Shown: positions 43,998 through 55,436 of the stretch, piece by piece
Numbering within the stretch: position 1 is the first letter of the stretch
Layout of the letters: every line of letters starts with the position of its first letter
Source: Pilatotrama ljubarskyi
Lineage: Eukaryota; Basidiomycota; Agaricomycetes; Polyporales; Polyporaceae
Assembly: GCA_022385805.1 (NCBI GenBank)
Contig: MU277690.1
Coordinates: 258,799 to 317,172 of the forward strand
Length of the DNA stretch: 58,374 bases
Direction: 5' to 3'
Notes under the pieces: generated by a model
What the model saw: the letters and a program-made list of their open reading frames with translations, nothing else
Told to the model about the DNA's origin: nothing
Database searches by the model: none
Translations under genes and position numbers: made by a program

Positions 43998-46139
43998 ATG
44001 TCCAACAATAACCCGGAGTCATCGTATTCAGATGCGGTATCTGGGTCGTTCCCCGGTGAGTTCACTTCCTCTGTCAGCTCAAAAGCCGACACTACCTTCG
44101 GCAGCACCCTGACCTCGTTGTCGGGTGAAACTGTCGAAGGGACCCCCTCCAGAGCCGAGACTGTGCCTCGGATGACTTATAGTCAGGCCGTCTCGTGCTC
44201 GTCCTCGCCTGGACCGGTTGCCGGTTGTCCACGAGGATAGTTCCCCGGTGCTGGGTGCCCGGGAGGACGCTAGTACCATGAAATGCACCAATATATTTTC
44301 TGCCCCAATCACGAAGGCTCTACAGTCTGAGCATGCCCCCGAGACGTCAGGCGGCCAATCTGTGGTGCCATCCGTCAAGGTCGAGGATGACGACGAAGGC
44401 GGATGGACCCCTGTCCTCCGCAAGAAGACCAGTCGCGAACGGTTGCTCGCGAAGGATGGGCCCCCTCACTTGCCATCTGGGACGAGCAATTCTAAGCCCA
44501 CCAAGTCCTCCTTGAAGAATACGGAGTCGACTGTCCTTGGCGACAAACATGAGAGTACTGAGTTGCGTGCGTTTGCCAAGGGCAAGTCAGTGGACCCGCG
44601 CAACTGGGGCACACTCGACGTTGACCCCAGGGAGCTAGACCCTCGCGCGCAGCTGCGCGAGTTGGCTAAGTATGCGGCTCCGCTGCAACGAGTAACAGAC
44701 CCTTCAAAATGGCACATGCGTGATACTACGCCCGCGGTGGACGACTCCGATGAGGAGCTCTGGCGGAACAATGCAACTAATGCTCAGGGCACCGGGAACC
44801 TCCCGAGAGTTAGCCAGCCTGTTGCTCATGACGCGGCGGCGCCAGTACCTCACATTGGTAATCCTGCCAACGCTATTGTCAGTTCTTCCATCAGTGCGGC
44901 TCGCGCCAAGGGTACCACGCCTGGAGTGAGCGGTGTGGACGCCGCTAAGAACTTGCGGCCGGTGACCCAGGTTGAGCCTAGTAGCTACCTAGGCCAGGCT
45001 TTCCGCGACCTTGCTGACAAGGAACCTTCAGAGCCTTCGAGCTCTGACTCGTCTTCGTCTTCGGACGAAGGCGCGGGCGGCGGAGAGAGGAGCGATGCTG
45101 CGAGGCGCAAGAAGCATAAGTACCATGAGAAGCTGCGGGAAAAGATGCGTGAGCTCGCTCACCTACAGAAGGCAAACACCTCGAAGGCTCCCGTCTTGAA
45201 GCCTCGAGAGCCAACCCCATATGGCGGTGTTGCAGATGTACGAACTTTCCATAAGTTTGTGCAAGATATTACGGCCTATCTTGATGGGTATCAGCTTGAG
45301 CCTTGCGACACGCTATAACAGTATCGTACTTCCTTACTGATAAGGCGTATGACTGTCATACCGTCACCATGGCTGCGAGCCCGCGCGAATGGTCGCTCCG
45401 GGATATTCTCGTTGAGGTCTTCAACTATTGCTTCCCTGTTGACTTCCGTCAGCGAATGCGCCTGCACTTGAAGCGAGTCATGCAAGGCTCGCGCCCTGTG
45501 CACGAGTTTGTCCATGAGCTGCAAGAGCTCTTTTTGATGGTTGGCTATCTAACCGAAGAGTCGCGAGTGGAGCAGCTCTGGTACGGACTCAAACCAGCTC
45601 TACAATCAGAGCTGTGGAGGGCACCCCTGAACCTTTCAACTGCCTCTTGGTCGGAGGTGCAAGCCGAAGCTGAGATAGCCGAACTCGCTCTTGCTGCGAG
45701 CGCGACCGCCGACCGGGGTCAACGAGGCGGGTCCGGTCATCGGGACAGTGGTGGAAGAGGGCCTAGTGACGGCGCAGGCTCCTCGCATAATGCCCCGCCT
45801 AATGCCAGTGCGCCCGCGGCCCGCGCGCAGGCTAACCGACGGGAGCGCAGAGATGCGAGGCGTGGGCCTCATAGGACTGCCCCGAGTGAGCGGCCTGCTG
45901 CACAAGCCAACGTTGCTCAGGCATTGTCACGGTCGGGTGGCGACAGGTTCCACCCCAACAGAGGCGCGCGCAACACCCCTGCGCGAGAACGTGCCGGTGC
46001 AAAATTGTCCTCCCAAGAAATGGATGAACTGCGCGCTGCGGGAAGTGCTTCATCTGCAGGGAAATGGGTCACATGTCACGGAACTGCCCGACACGAGCCA
46101 ACGTACCGTCGGGCTCGAAAGGGCGACCCCCGGGTCTGA
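43998..46139 (+). pseudogene. gag of gypsy element, three frames
   Basis: Starts MSNNNPESSYSDAVSGSFPG at 43998, shifts near 44225 into a long frame (WTPVLRKKTSRERLLAKDGP, then a Ser/Asp-rich stretch and YHEKLREKMRELAHLQKA). After a stop at 45316 it continues in the next frame with the capsid C-terminal part (FNYCFPVDFRQRMRLHLKRV, VHEFVHELQELFLMVGYL, RVEQLWYGLKPALQSELW). The knuckle CFICREMGHMSRNC (46046-46087) lies in yet another frame and is C-x2-C-x4-H-x4-C. The order of domains is normal for gag; the frame changes show decay. Confidence 0.85.
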
Positions 46140-46345
46140 CTTCGTTCAACGTGGAAGTTGATGATGAAGAGCCCTTGCAGGTATTGTCTGCGTCCACTGC
46201 GCGGATGGAGGAGCTCCAGTTGCACAGCCTTGAGCTAGCTGGCAGCGCCGAGATGGAGAGTGCCGGCTTTGGCCATCTTGTCCTCCCTGCTCTGCCGTGA
46301 GAAGGGCGTAAGCACACATCGATACGAGATATCCATGCGCAGCGG

Positions 46346-47524
46346 GTGGCGCACCTGCTAGACAGCCATCGACCGTATCTTCCTGGCGAGGGTCCCGATG
46401 AAGCACGGATCGTTGCCTACTGCGGTGAGGTAACCGGGGTAACCGGTCCTATAACAATATATTGTCAGAACCGGCGGGATCATCGGCACCCTCGAATCGT
46501 ACCTACCCGTAGCGGTGAGCTCAAGCTCGCAGATGACCCGTCTTTCGGTGTGGTCAGCTGGTTCTGCGCGCAGCTCCGGGAGTTATTTGAGGACTTTCCA
46601 CCAGATTCCGTGAGGGTCGGACGCGAGCTGATGGGTGATGTCGCCGCTTGCTGGATGGCACAGGTCCTTGATGAGTACGAACCATGGCCCAGATGGAACA
46701 GCACTCCTGCAGGACGTGTGAACATGAGCCGATTTACGGCTCTTCGTCAAGGGAATGCCATCATTGTGGGAGATGCTTACCTGGCTGTGCGACTAGCCAT
46801 CCCGGTGCACGTGTACAGTAACTCACGATTCGACCTTGTCGGGTGGTACGCAGTGCAAGTGCGTCGACTCCTGCACGGAGAACGGTTGGAACGTGTCGAG
46901 CTAGAAGCGGGTGAACTCACGGCCTTCTTCTCACATGCTTGTGATGAGTACGTCTGTTCGCCTTCAGCCGGCCATATCATTGAGGCTAATGCTGTGCGAG
47001 TAGGACACCAGTCTGCTGGGAGCGCTGTCCCACCCATGCAGCGTAATGCTGCCGTCACCCGTGACTTTCAGCGGGTGATTCGTGAACCCATTGTAGTTGT
47101 CGTACATATCAATGGACAGCCCGCGCGCGCCTTGCTTGACTCCAGGTCGCTCGCTGACTTCATGTCCGCTAAGTTTGCGCATCAGATCGGTATCAAGCCT
47201 CGTGAGCTCGAGAAGGCCTTACCGGTGCAATTAGCCGTTCAAGGCTCTCGTGCGAAGATAAATCATGGGTGTTCCGCTATGCTCGAGTATCAGACCATCA
47301 TATCTGAGCGATACTTTGATATCATGAACTTACTGAACTACGACATCATCCTTGGTACACCGTTCTTGAACCAGCCTAAGGTCATGCTTGGGTTTAACCC
47401 TACAAAGGTTGTGATAGGCACTCGCGAGGTAGTGGCCGCTGAGTACTCGGCGGCACGTAGTCGAGTCTCGCGCTGCGGATATTCAAGAAGAACGTCTGGA
47501 ACGCGCGCGTGCACAGCTGCGTGA
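46346..47524 (+). pseudogene. Protease-region Pol frame with altered active site
   Basis: A 392-codon open frame. The retropepsin segment reads VVVHINGQPARALLDSRSL followed by ADFMSAKFAHQIG; then ISERYFDIMNLLNYDIILGT and PFLNQP, the usual flap-to-end pattern. The catalytic triplet should be D-S/T-G but codon 47144-47146 is AGG (Arg), explained by a single G to A change from GGG. The decayed copy near 1767 still reads D-S-G. The region before it (46346-47040) has no named domain. It overlaps the RT frame by 16 nt. Confidence 0.8.
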
Positions 47525-49038
47525 GTACGCGGCCCCGATATGTCGCAAAGCGAGTGACGCACCTTTTCCACCCCTTCGCGCGATCAATCAATCACACCAT
47601 CCTGTTGAAAGACCCTAGCAAGGTCTATGGGTGGCGACCGTCCAAATGCCCCGATGCGCTTCGCCCGGCCTGGATTGAGAAGCGTGATGCGTCTTTGAAA
47701 TCAGGACGATGGCGGATGTCGAGCGCACGCAATACGTCTCCATTGCTCCTGCTTACGAAGCCCGGCACAGGTGTGAAAGGGATACCGCTGCGGCTACGTG
47801 TTGTGTGCGACTTGCGTGAGCGCAACGCCAATACCATCAAAGTCACGTTCCCCTTACTGGACATGGAGGCAATCCTGCGCCGGGTGTCGCGAAAGCCATT
47901 CTTGAGCCTCATAGATGCCTATGAGCAAATTTGCGTGGAACCCGAGCATGTAGAACGCACCGCTATGACGACACCTGATGGGAATATGGTCAGTCTGGTA
48001 CTACAGCAAGGCAACTGTAATGCTGTTGCTACGTACCAGTCCCTGATGAATCACATCTTCGGTCTGTACATCGGTAACTTCATGGACATGTACCTTGACG
48101 ATATTGCAATCTATTCTGACAGCCTAGGAGATCACGTCGAGCATTGTCAGCTTGTGATTGATATCCTGGAGAAGGAGCAACTTTACCTGAGTGCGACGAA
48201 GCTGCGCTTCCTGTGCACCGAATTGAGGATCCTCGGTCACATTGTGGACCAGGATGGCATCCGTATGGATCCGGATAAGGTCGATTCTGTGCTCAACTGG
48301 AAGGTCCCGACGACCAAGGAGCTCCTGCGGGGTTTCCTGGGATCAGTTGGCTACCTCGCAGATGACATCGGACTCATCCGCCTACCTATGGGTGCCCTCT
48401 CGAGCTTGACGGGGGCGGAGGCGAACTTCCGTTGGGGCCCTACTGAACAGCGAGCTTTTGATGAGATTAAGCGCCTGGTACACCAGCACCGCACTCACCA
48501 TCGCCGTCCGCTCGACTACTCGCCAACTGCTGAGCGCATCTGGCTCGTTACAGACGGCTCCGTGGCGGGCATGGCCGGCGTGATCTCCCAAGGTGAGCAC
48601 TGGCACTCAGCCCGTGTCGTGGCATTCTTCTCCGCGAAGTTGTCCTCAGCACAACATAACTACCTTGTGCACGAAATTGAAATGTTAGCAGGTGTCGAAG
48701 CCATGCTGAGGCATCGAGAAATTCTACTGGGTTGCCATTTCACGTGGGTAACTGATCACAAGGGCCTCACCCACCTTCTTGCGCAACGGAACCTGTCTGG
48801 GCGACAGGCGCGATGGTTAGAGAAAATCAGTGAGTTTGACTTTGAAGTTGAGTACGTACCGGGAGCGGACAATGTCCTCGCGGATGCCCTGTCGCGCATC
48901 TACGCCCATGATGCGCCTGGCACAGTGCGCGCTGCCTCCGAGTACGTCCTGCATGACGAGGACGAGCCTTTTGCCACGCCCTCGCAGCCCAACCGATCTC
49001 GGCACCCGTGTACACAGCTCTGGAGGCGGCGGCGTTGA
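47509..49038 (+). CDS. Reverse transcriptase and RNase H of gypsy element
   Basis: Copies element RNA into DNA. The 509-codon frame includes the RT N-terminal YGWRPSKCPDALRPAWIEK, PLLLLTKPGTGVKGIPLRLR and VVCDLRERNANTIK. Next are the first catalytic Asp in FLSLIDAYEQI, HVERTAMTTPDGNMVSLVLQ and MDMYLDDIAIYSD with the YxDD-type box, then LGHIVDQDGIRMDPDKV. RNase H shows D (WLVTDGSVAGM), E (YLVHEIEMLAGVEAMLRH) and D (FTWVTDHKGLTHLL), ending VPGADNVLADALSRIY. All catalytic acidic residues are present and there is no internal stop, so this is the best preserved part. The family usually has extra residues between LID and AYEQ, suggesting a small deletion. Confidence 0.92.
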   Translation: MHSCVSTRPRYVAKRVTHLFHPFARSINHTILLKDPSKVYGWRPSKCPDALRPAWIEKRDASLKSGRWRMSSARNTSPLLLLTKPGTGVKGIPLRLRVVCDLRERNANTIKVTFPLLDMEAILRRVSRKPFLSLIDAYEQICVEPEHVERTAMTTPDGNMVSLVLQQGNCNAVATYQSLMNHIFGLYIGNFMDMYLDDIAIYSDSLGDHVEHCQLVIDILEKEQLYLSATKLRFLCTELRILGHIVDQDGIRMDPDKVDSVLNWKVPTTKELLRGFLGSVGYLADDIGLIRLPMGALSSLTGAEANFRWGPTEQRAFDEIKRLVHQHRTHHRRPLDYSPTAERIWLVTDGSVAGMAGVISQGEHWHSARVVAFFSAKLSSAQHNYLVHEIEMLAGVEAMLRHREILLGCHFTWVTDHKGLTHLLAQRNLSGRQARWLEKISEFDFEVEYVPGADNVLADALSRIYAHDAPGTVRAASEYVLHDEDEPFATPSQPNRSRHPCTQLWRRRR

Positions 49039-50301
49039 TGCCCACTGAGGCCCGCCAGACGTGCCCCCACACACGGGCACAGGCAGCTGCCCTCACTGCC
49101 GCTTCGTCCACCTCCAGCATCAAGCACACGTAAGCGCGCTCCAGCCACGGTACCACAAGGCCGCGTGACTCGTGCATCCCGCATGCTGCGCTTGACGCCC
49201 ATTGCAGTGCCACACCGGGCACCGGCGCAGCCCACTCCGCGCAAGGCATGCGTACCACCTGCGGCTCCCACATCTGCAAAAAGCCTAAGCGCTCGCGCGC
49301 CGCCGCGAGCCTTTACAATCCCTCAAAGCCACCGCGAGAAGACCCCTGGATCGCGAAGGCAATCGGTGACCAACTAGGTCTTTGCACTCCATACAATCCC
49401 CACCTACCGTCTCGCGAGCGCAGTCGAGCTCGACAAGCGAGTGCCGGGCTCGACGGGGGTTATCTGGCTCGCGCGCCTTCGTGAGCGTGTCGGCGGGAGG
49501 ACTGTTTAGTTGCGCTGTGCACATGCACTAGCTGTTTGACATCGATAGCAGACACAATAACTACAAAACCACGCAGACGGCAGTGAGCAGAAGGGCACGT
49601 ATATTGCTATGGCTATTACAGGGGCCGAGACGCATGACTATAATTCCCCGCCGTGTCATAGGAACAGACTAACAGATGCTGATTTATCACAATTTGATAG
49701 CTTAGATACGAGCAATGAGGTGCGCTGAGCCTCAGGTCCAGAGGAGTGTGAGCTGAGCGTCCAGAGCCCAGCTGAGATACCAAAGGGAGCTCAGAGCAAC
49801 CGGAATAATCAGACAGTCAAGAGCAGAGCTGACCATCAGATGCAGCATCCGGAGGGTCAGGACAACACTGTGTCAGGGAGCACGAAGTGGCACTCAAAGA
49901 CAAGCAACCCCAGAGCTACCGTCCATACAATGCCAGCACCCAGGATACCAGTCCAGATAGATCCCGAGGTACCAGTAGTTCGGCCGCTTCGATGCCAACA
50001 CAAGTCCCTAGTGGAAGCTGAAGCACCGGGGCCCGAGGGATGGAACCATAGACGGCGGGCGTGCCATTAGGTGTCCTGAGCTCTGGGCGAGAAGACAGAA
50101 TGTGAGGACAAGGAGGCAAAGACTGGGGCGCGGTGCATCGATTTATAGCCCGAATGCCACTACTTAGGAGTACGCGTCATGGGGCATGGACACGTTGAGG
50201 TCTGGCATCATCTGATCATAGGTAGTACATGGGGCCCTAGAGCTCGAGACTCAAGCTGGCGTCAACTCAGAAAGTAGTGCTGCACGCGTCCAGTGGCATT
50301 G
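49039..50301. other. Degenerate Pol linker, then unassigned sequence
   Basis: To about 49484 the Pol reading can be followed in other frames (APVYTALEAAALMPTEARQT). From about 49500 to 50296 no coding signal remains. The sequence is rich in GAGCTGAG/CCAGAG words, reminiscent of an LTR, but I found no TG...CA ends with a target duplication. Confidence 0.4.
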
Positions 50302-50998
50302 TGTTAAGTACCGTGCGGGGGTAAGACCGGAATCCCGGAGGCCGGAAGACGGAAGGCCGATATCGGACCTGAAGGGTCCGATCGGAAACTGGTCAGAGTA
50401 CACACGGTACTAGGTATGGAGAGGACTCACGAAACTATTAGTAATGCGCTTCGAGAGTCGACGGAGTCCTCTAATTTACAGCGGAATATACGATTATGTA
50501 ATCGGACCGAAAGCGGACCAATGTCGGAGGCCAGTCAGAGACCGGCGGTAGATGTTGAAGTGTCGAAGTGCTGGTTTACCAGAGGACAAGTCACGAAGGA
50601 CTTATCTTAGTAGAGTCGGAGGTCGGAGTATGATCGGACTGGAGTCAGAATGGAATCGGACCGGGGATCGGAGGACGGAATGTTATTCTGGAGGATCAAC
50701 AAATGGGTAAAGGACAGGGGACCAAAGAGTTGTACCAGCAGATCAAGTGGTTAACGAGATATCTGAACTAAAAAGCTACCCTATGGAATCCGAAGCTTAT
50801 ATAGTAAGAAGTAAGTTAGGTTCGGGTTTGTAAGGAGTAACTGCGGAGGGGAGCTCGGAGGTCAGATCGCGTGGAGTACGGCGCGGGTTAGTCTCATTTA
50901 GTCTCATCACCGATGATGACGAGTGAGTTTCGGAGACCGATCAGACCAATCGGGTTCCGAAAGGCGCCAGACTGGAAGGGTCCGCACGGGCGCTAACA
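50302..50998. mobile_element. Solo LTR, 697 bp, TSD CATTG
   Basis: Begins TGTTAAGTACCGTGCGG and ends CCGCACGGGCGCTAACA, imperfectly inverted. CATTG flanks it on both sides (50297-50301 and 50999-51003). Inside are TTATATAG (about 50800) and two 18-bp words shared with the LTR at 53436-54452. It interrupts the linker of the gypsy element. Confidence 0.85.
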
Positions 50999-51138
50999 CA
51001 TTGGCGGCATAACGAGCTGCGTACAGAACCTGCTCAACACTCGCATGTAGTCGAGTATGTCTTCAAGGTATGAATGACCGAAAAATATGATACAGTATCT
51101 AACGATGGAATGCTATCGTCCACGAGACGACACAAGCC

Positions 51139-52735
51139 ATGAGCGGATTGTCAATCTGCCTCCGGCTTGCCAATGCACCTCTGCGCTTGGGAGCACTTGG
51201 GCACTCGCACTCCTCGCAATCCTTTGCGCGCTGTTCGGGTTTTTGCAGATGCAAGACGGGCCGTGCTGAGACCTCTAAGGAGTTTGCAAAGTGCATACAA
51301 CGTGTTGTCCTTCATGGTCCATGCGAAGGCCAGGAGGGCGGGAAGGTATCCGGACCACCAGGACCGGCCCAGGGAACATGCACTGTTGTTGAGGAGAATG
51401 GGGACCTGGAAACAAACTGTCGTGAGCAACTAGCGCAAAGCATGAATCTGATGATGCACCTATCGGAGAATACGGACGGAATAGATCTTCTGAAAGCCCT
51501 CCAGGGACGGTACACGGAAGACCTGTTCTATCACTGGATACTCGAGGCTCCAAAACAGTTCAAGAACTTTGTCTGTCGCGATGGATTAGTACATCTGCGC
51601 GAGAATGACAGAGAACTGTTGTGCATACCTTATATCCGGATAGGGATGCAGAGTGTGCACGAGATCGTCATTCTGCACGCGCATTCGCTGCTGGCGCATC
51701 GTGGGGCTTTCAAGACACTGAACCTCTTGCACGACCACTTCTGGTGGAAGTCTATGGCCATGGATGTACGCCAGTACTGCGATACTGTTACATCCTGTGC
51801 ACCCACCTTCTTCTCCGGTTTAACTCCGCATTTTCCGGAATGAATTCTGGCCATTAACTCCGCATTTTCTGGACCTAACTCTGAACTTATTTCCCCATTC
51901 TGACTTCACTGCATTCTTTCCATACTGGTACTCCGCTTTTCCGGAGTTTACTCCGCATTTTCGGACTACAATTCCGCTTTTACGGACTACAACTCCGCAT
52001 TTTCTCCGAAGTTCAGTCTTATGTCTCAGATTGCGCCATTCCTTCACAATAGGCTTATTGTCTTCATCCCGGAATCCCTCTTCCGTCCTTCTCCTCATTG
52101 TTTACGTTCACAATAAGGCTTACTTCTATATATATCGAGCTGGTATGTCGTAGCTACTCAGTTCGGATACTTGTTGTACTTCTTGTCATTGCCGTGATCC
52201 TGCAATCAACTTGTGTCTTGTCCTCAATTCCGCTCCTTGTCTTCAAGTCCGCTCCAACTCCAGGACGTACTCCGCTCCAACTCCGGACGTACTCCACCCC
52301 CATCCTCTAGTCCGAAATTGAGGACACCCCAGAAGGTTCTCAGGTGCGTTGCTAATAGCTTCGCGGAAGTCCGCATTTTTGAAGTCTGCACCCCCAACTC
52401 CGGACTTAATGCCAGCACGTCCCTAACAGATACCTGCCAAACATGCAAATGGAGTAAGCCTAATAATCAGCAGCCTTATGGATTATTGCACCTGCTGAAG
52501 GTTCCAGACGCACCTTGAGAAGTTGTAGGGATCGACTTTGTTGGGCCGCTCCCTGAATCAAAGAATCAGAATGCTCCCCATGACTCCATCGCGGTTATGA
52601 TTGATTTGCTCACCGGTATGGTACACTTGGTGCCCTGTTGTACGAATTATACTGCGCGCGAGGTCGCGGAATTATTCTTTGTTGAAGTTTATAAACATCA
52701 CGGCCTACCGCGCATGATAGTCAGCGACTGAGACT
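51139..52735 (+). pseudogene. Integrase of gypsy element, split by a solo LTR
   Basis: The frame gives LLKALQGRYTEDLFYHWILE and FKNFVCRDGLVHL, then the zinc-binding segment HEIVILHAHSLLAHRGAFKT with NLLHDHFWW and DVRQYCDT. The solo LTR 51786-52428 cuts here. After it come CQTCKWSKPNNQQPYGLL, EVVGIDFVGPLPESKNQ with the first core Asp, then DSIAVMIDLLTGMVHLV and HHGLPRMIVSD with the second Asp. With the LTR and one GATAC removed the frame is continuous across the Cys pair of the HHCC finger. Two TGA stops (near 52517 and 52728) stand where Trp and Arg are expected. The Glu part is missing beyond 52740. Confidence 0.88.
51786..52428 (+). mobile_element. Solo LTR, 643 bp, TSD GATAC
   Basis: Begins TGTTACATCC and ends CCCTAACA; GATAC precedes (51781-51785) and follows (52429-52433). 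It carries a TATA run (CTATATATATCG at about 52127) and many repeats of the type ACTCCGCATTTTC(C)GGA in its 5' half, and GTACTCCGCTCCAACTCC in its 3' half. It differs from the LTR family at 50302 and 53436. Confidence 0.9.
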
Positions 52736-52897
52736 CGCTCCTCAGTACTACTTAGTAGTATATCATTCCATTGACTCGCACAGGGTAAGCAAGGGATAAT
52801 AACGACAGAAAAGACACAGATATTGCATTCTGGACAACTCTCCCGGCTTTGAGGGTGCATCACCGACTTATCTGAGCTCACCGTGTGTTTCGTGTCT

Positions 52898-52966
52898 TTT
52901 CCACAAATCAGGCGCAGCACGTCAATTGGAGCGCAAGTCCAATGATTTTGCAAACAGCTGTAAGAT
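52898..52966 (-). mobile_element. Decayed right end of the Tc1/mariner family
   Basis: GTCCAATGATTTTGCAAACAGCTG followed by TA matches the right TIR of the 29165-33347 element with one mismatch in this core, and weaker similarity runs back to a GGCGCAGCACGTC phrase. No left end or transposase was found nearby, so this is a relic end. Confidence 0.65.
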
Positions 52967-52968
52967 TG

Positions 52969-53435
52969 ACCCGATGCACAATGGGCCATGTCAGGTGATT
53001 TGAAGTGTCTCGCTTGGCTGGGAAATTGGGAGGAGGCGGAGTAAAGTGCTATAGTCTTCGGCCATAACACGAAAACACCAAAAGTGTCCTTACAACATTG
53101 CAGTTCAGAAGGCATGCTATAACATTGTGTGGCTGCATTTTCTCGTTAGGAGATGTGGAAGGAGTCTATGGTACAACACGGTAGGTGCCATCAGCCAACT
53201 GTCAGCCAGAATGTACCAGGCGCTTACTGTGTGATGGTGGATTTGGCGGGTACACGTGATCTGTCATGCAAAGTAATGCTTGGCCCGTTGTGCATCGGGT
53301 GAATCTTAGTACAGTCTTATATGGGTTCTCAGAACACTAAATTATTTCTCGTCCCTCCAGCATTTCCTTGGGCATCCAAACGATTTCAATGTTCTATAAG
53401 ACCTCCAGTGGCCAAGCTGGTAAATCCTGAGCCGA
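52969..53435. other. No supportable gene
   Basis: Short unassigned sequence between the transposon end relic and the third LTR. A long stop-free minus frame spans 52705-53115 but has no recognisable content and overlaps both relics. Confidence 0.4.
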
Positions 53436-54452
53436 TGTTAGGATGTGTGCCGTAGACAGCAGACGGAGCGAAGGCCGGGGGTCTGGGGGAGTTCTGGGGA
53501 GTTCCAACTACAACACAAAGGGGTGGGGACTTTGCGAAACTATTAGTAATGCCTTGAGCGGTCTCGTCTAGTGTCCCCTATTTACACACCGGGGTCTCGC
53601 CTTTTCTTCGTACCCAAGAAGGGGTTAGAGAAACGGAACGAAAATCATATATTATTTATCCGATTCTACGGTCACGAGAACGTGTTAGACAATAGGTATT
53701 CTCTGGGACACAGAATTTCTACTTTTCTTTCTTGTTCTATGGGCCAGATAATAAGAGTGCCCGCTCTTTTCTGGCACGTTGCCCGCTCATCGCCCGCTGT
53801 TTTTCGGTGGGCGCTGCTATTTTCTGGACCACAGAATAGGAAGGAAAAATTCAAATTATGCATCGCGTTCTCCCCTTCCGAGAAGGTATAAGATAATAGG
53901 TATCATCATGAGCGCAGAATAACCAATTCTCGACCCAATTCTCTAACTTGTTCTGAGGTACAAAGCAAAAGCAAAGCCCCAGTGTGTTACTGGGGTACAC
54001 CGACAAGGTTCCGGGAGCCCGAAGGAGTTCCGACAGATGGGTAAGCAGAGTTCTGAGACATGAGCGACAAGGAGAAAGGAGGGATGGATTGGCAGAGGTA
54101 AGTACAGAGTTAGTGCGACGAGTAAGCAGAGGAAGTAGCTGAGAGTAACGAGGTGAGTAACGAGATATCTGAACTGAGGCAAAGGCTACTATCAGCGTGC
54201 TATTTATACTAAGTAGCCCCGACAAATAAGGAAAGGCCTTACACCATAGTCATTGGAGTTCCGGGAACTCCAAGGCCCAATGACGCAAGACAAGGAAAAG
54301 GGATAAACCGATAAGAAGAGATATGATGTCAACGGAGAAAGAGCTTGAAGAATACTAAGTAAGAAAAGTGCGGACGTCCAAGGAAGTCCTGTCCAGAACT
54401 TCTGTGGGAGTTCTGGCGGAGGTCACGCCCTCTGGTGGCATGGGACGTGACA
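53436..54452. mobile_element. Probable solo LTR, about 1 kb, same family as 50302-50998
   Basis: Starts TGTTAGGATGTGTGCCG, ends GGGACGTGACA; flanked by GCCGA and GCTGA, a 5-bp duplication with one C to T difference. CGAAACTATTAGTAATGC (53535-53552) and TAACGAGATATCTGAACT (54158-54175) are identical to words in the 50302-50998 LTR and in the same order. Confidence 0.65.
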
Positions 54453-55436
54453 GCTGAAAATAACATCATGGCAACTTACAGGTCAGTTGGTCATGGAAAA
54501 TTCTGCCACTTGAGAAGTTTTCTGCATCCCCAGCACGCAATTTGCAGTATAAAATCCAGAGATTATGTGGGCACATTCCTTATCTCTCTTATGGCCATAG
54601 GAGAGGCTGCTGTGAATGAGCAGCTCGAACACATCCCTCAGACGGGCGCTAAAGTGGAAAAGTTGCCAATTTGAGCCATCAGCATTGCTCAGCATGTCCG
54701 GATAAGATGAGATTGTCAAGTGCACCTACTAGGTATGGTAATATTTTGGGTGTCAAAGAGTGTCCCGAGGACTCAGGCAGATTCAGTAAGAGATTTTGGG
54801 ACAGATGCTCATTGATTCTGCCAGTGTTATGCGGTCTGGCACACCAGAAGAAGTATATAGGTACATCAAGTCATGTGGTATAGAATTTTGCCACCTGGTA
54901 CAGGTGGAGAAGCAAAGAGGTAGGGAGGGACACCGACAAAAACTTGGGTGTCCCAAGGACCCATATAAGACTGTAGAGACTAGAAACTGTGTCTTATTGT
55001 CGATTTTTATCTGATCAAAAAAGAGCTTATGGCCCCACCACCCTGCATGCTCCTACAAGAACTGATACATTGGGACGAGCCCCTTACACGTTCACGTGGA
55101 GGGGCTTTGTTAAACTAGGGGTTAATGACCCACCTGGTTTGCTCGGCCTTTCAAACTCCGCTGTGGCGGCACCAATCTTGTAATCTTATCTACTCCCGCC
55201 TCACCAGCGCTAAACTGCCCGGCACTCCCAACGGTGGCCCATCAGGCGCTTATTTCCGCTGTCCTCAAATACGTCGCATGCGACCTCCTCCTTGTTATGT
55301 GTGCACGCGCGAGTGCTTCACTTAATCATGTCTGTACCTAGATCAATGCAACATGTGGTTCCCTGCACTCGACGCAGAGTGGGACACACAAAATAAAATC
55401 AAACAGCTTTATGGCGTAAACTGACAAGTATGGACT
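54453..55436. other. No supportable gene
   Basis: AT-richer sequence with short related phrases (AAAATTCTGCCACTTGAG near 54500, GAATTTTGCCACCTGG near 54885, GGGTGTCAAAGAGTGTCC near 54750 and GGGTGTCCCAAGG near 54945), suggesting an old internal duplication. It may be the flank of the MULE remnant. Confidence 0.35.

Larger units (their letters stand above)
43998..52740 (+). mobile_element. Ty3/gypsy element, gag to integrase, with nested solo LTRs
   Basis: Order: gag (43998-46139), protease region (46346-47524), RT and RNase H (47509-49038), a degenerate linker, then integrase (51139-52735). The order and the RT-RNaseH-IN arrangement define Ty3/gypsy. It is interrupted by solo LTRs at 50302-50998 and 51786-52428, and the integrase core breaks off near 52740. 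Several frameshifts and stops make it inactive. It belongs to the same family as the relic at 1.1-3.5 kb. Confidence 0.9.

Noticed and set aside
47625..47912. Minus-strand frame opposite RT
   Set aside because: Antisense shadow of a well-supported RT domain.
50302..50998. Two facing promoters or a host gene in the CGGA-rich stretch
   Set aside because: Perfect CATTG duplications and TGTTA...TAACA ends show it is a solo LTR.
52705..53115. 136-codon minus-strand frame as a gene
   Set aside because: It spans the integrase end, a transposon end relic and unassigned sequence; no domain or intron signals support it.
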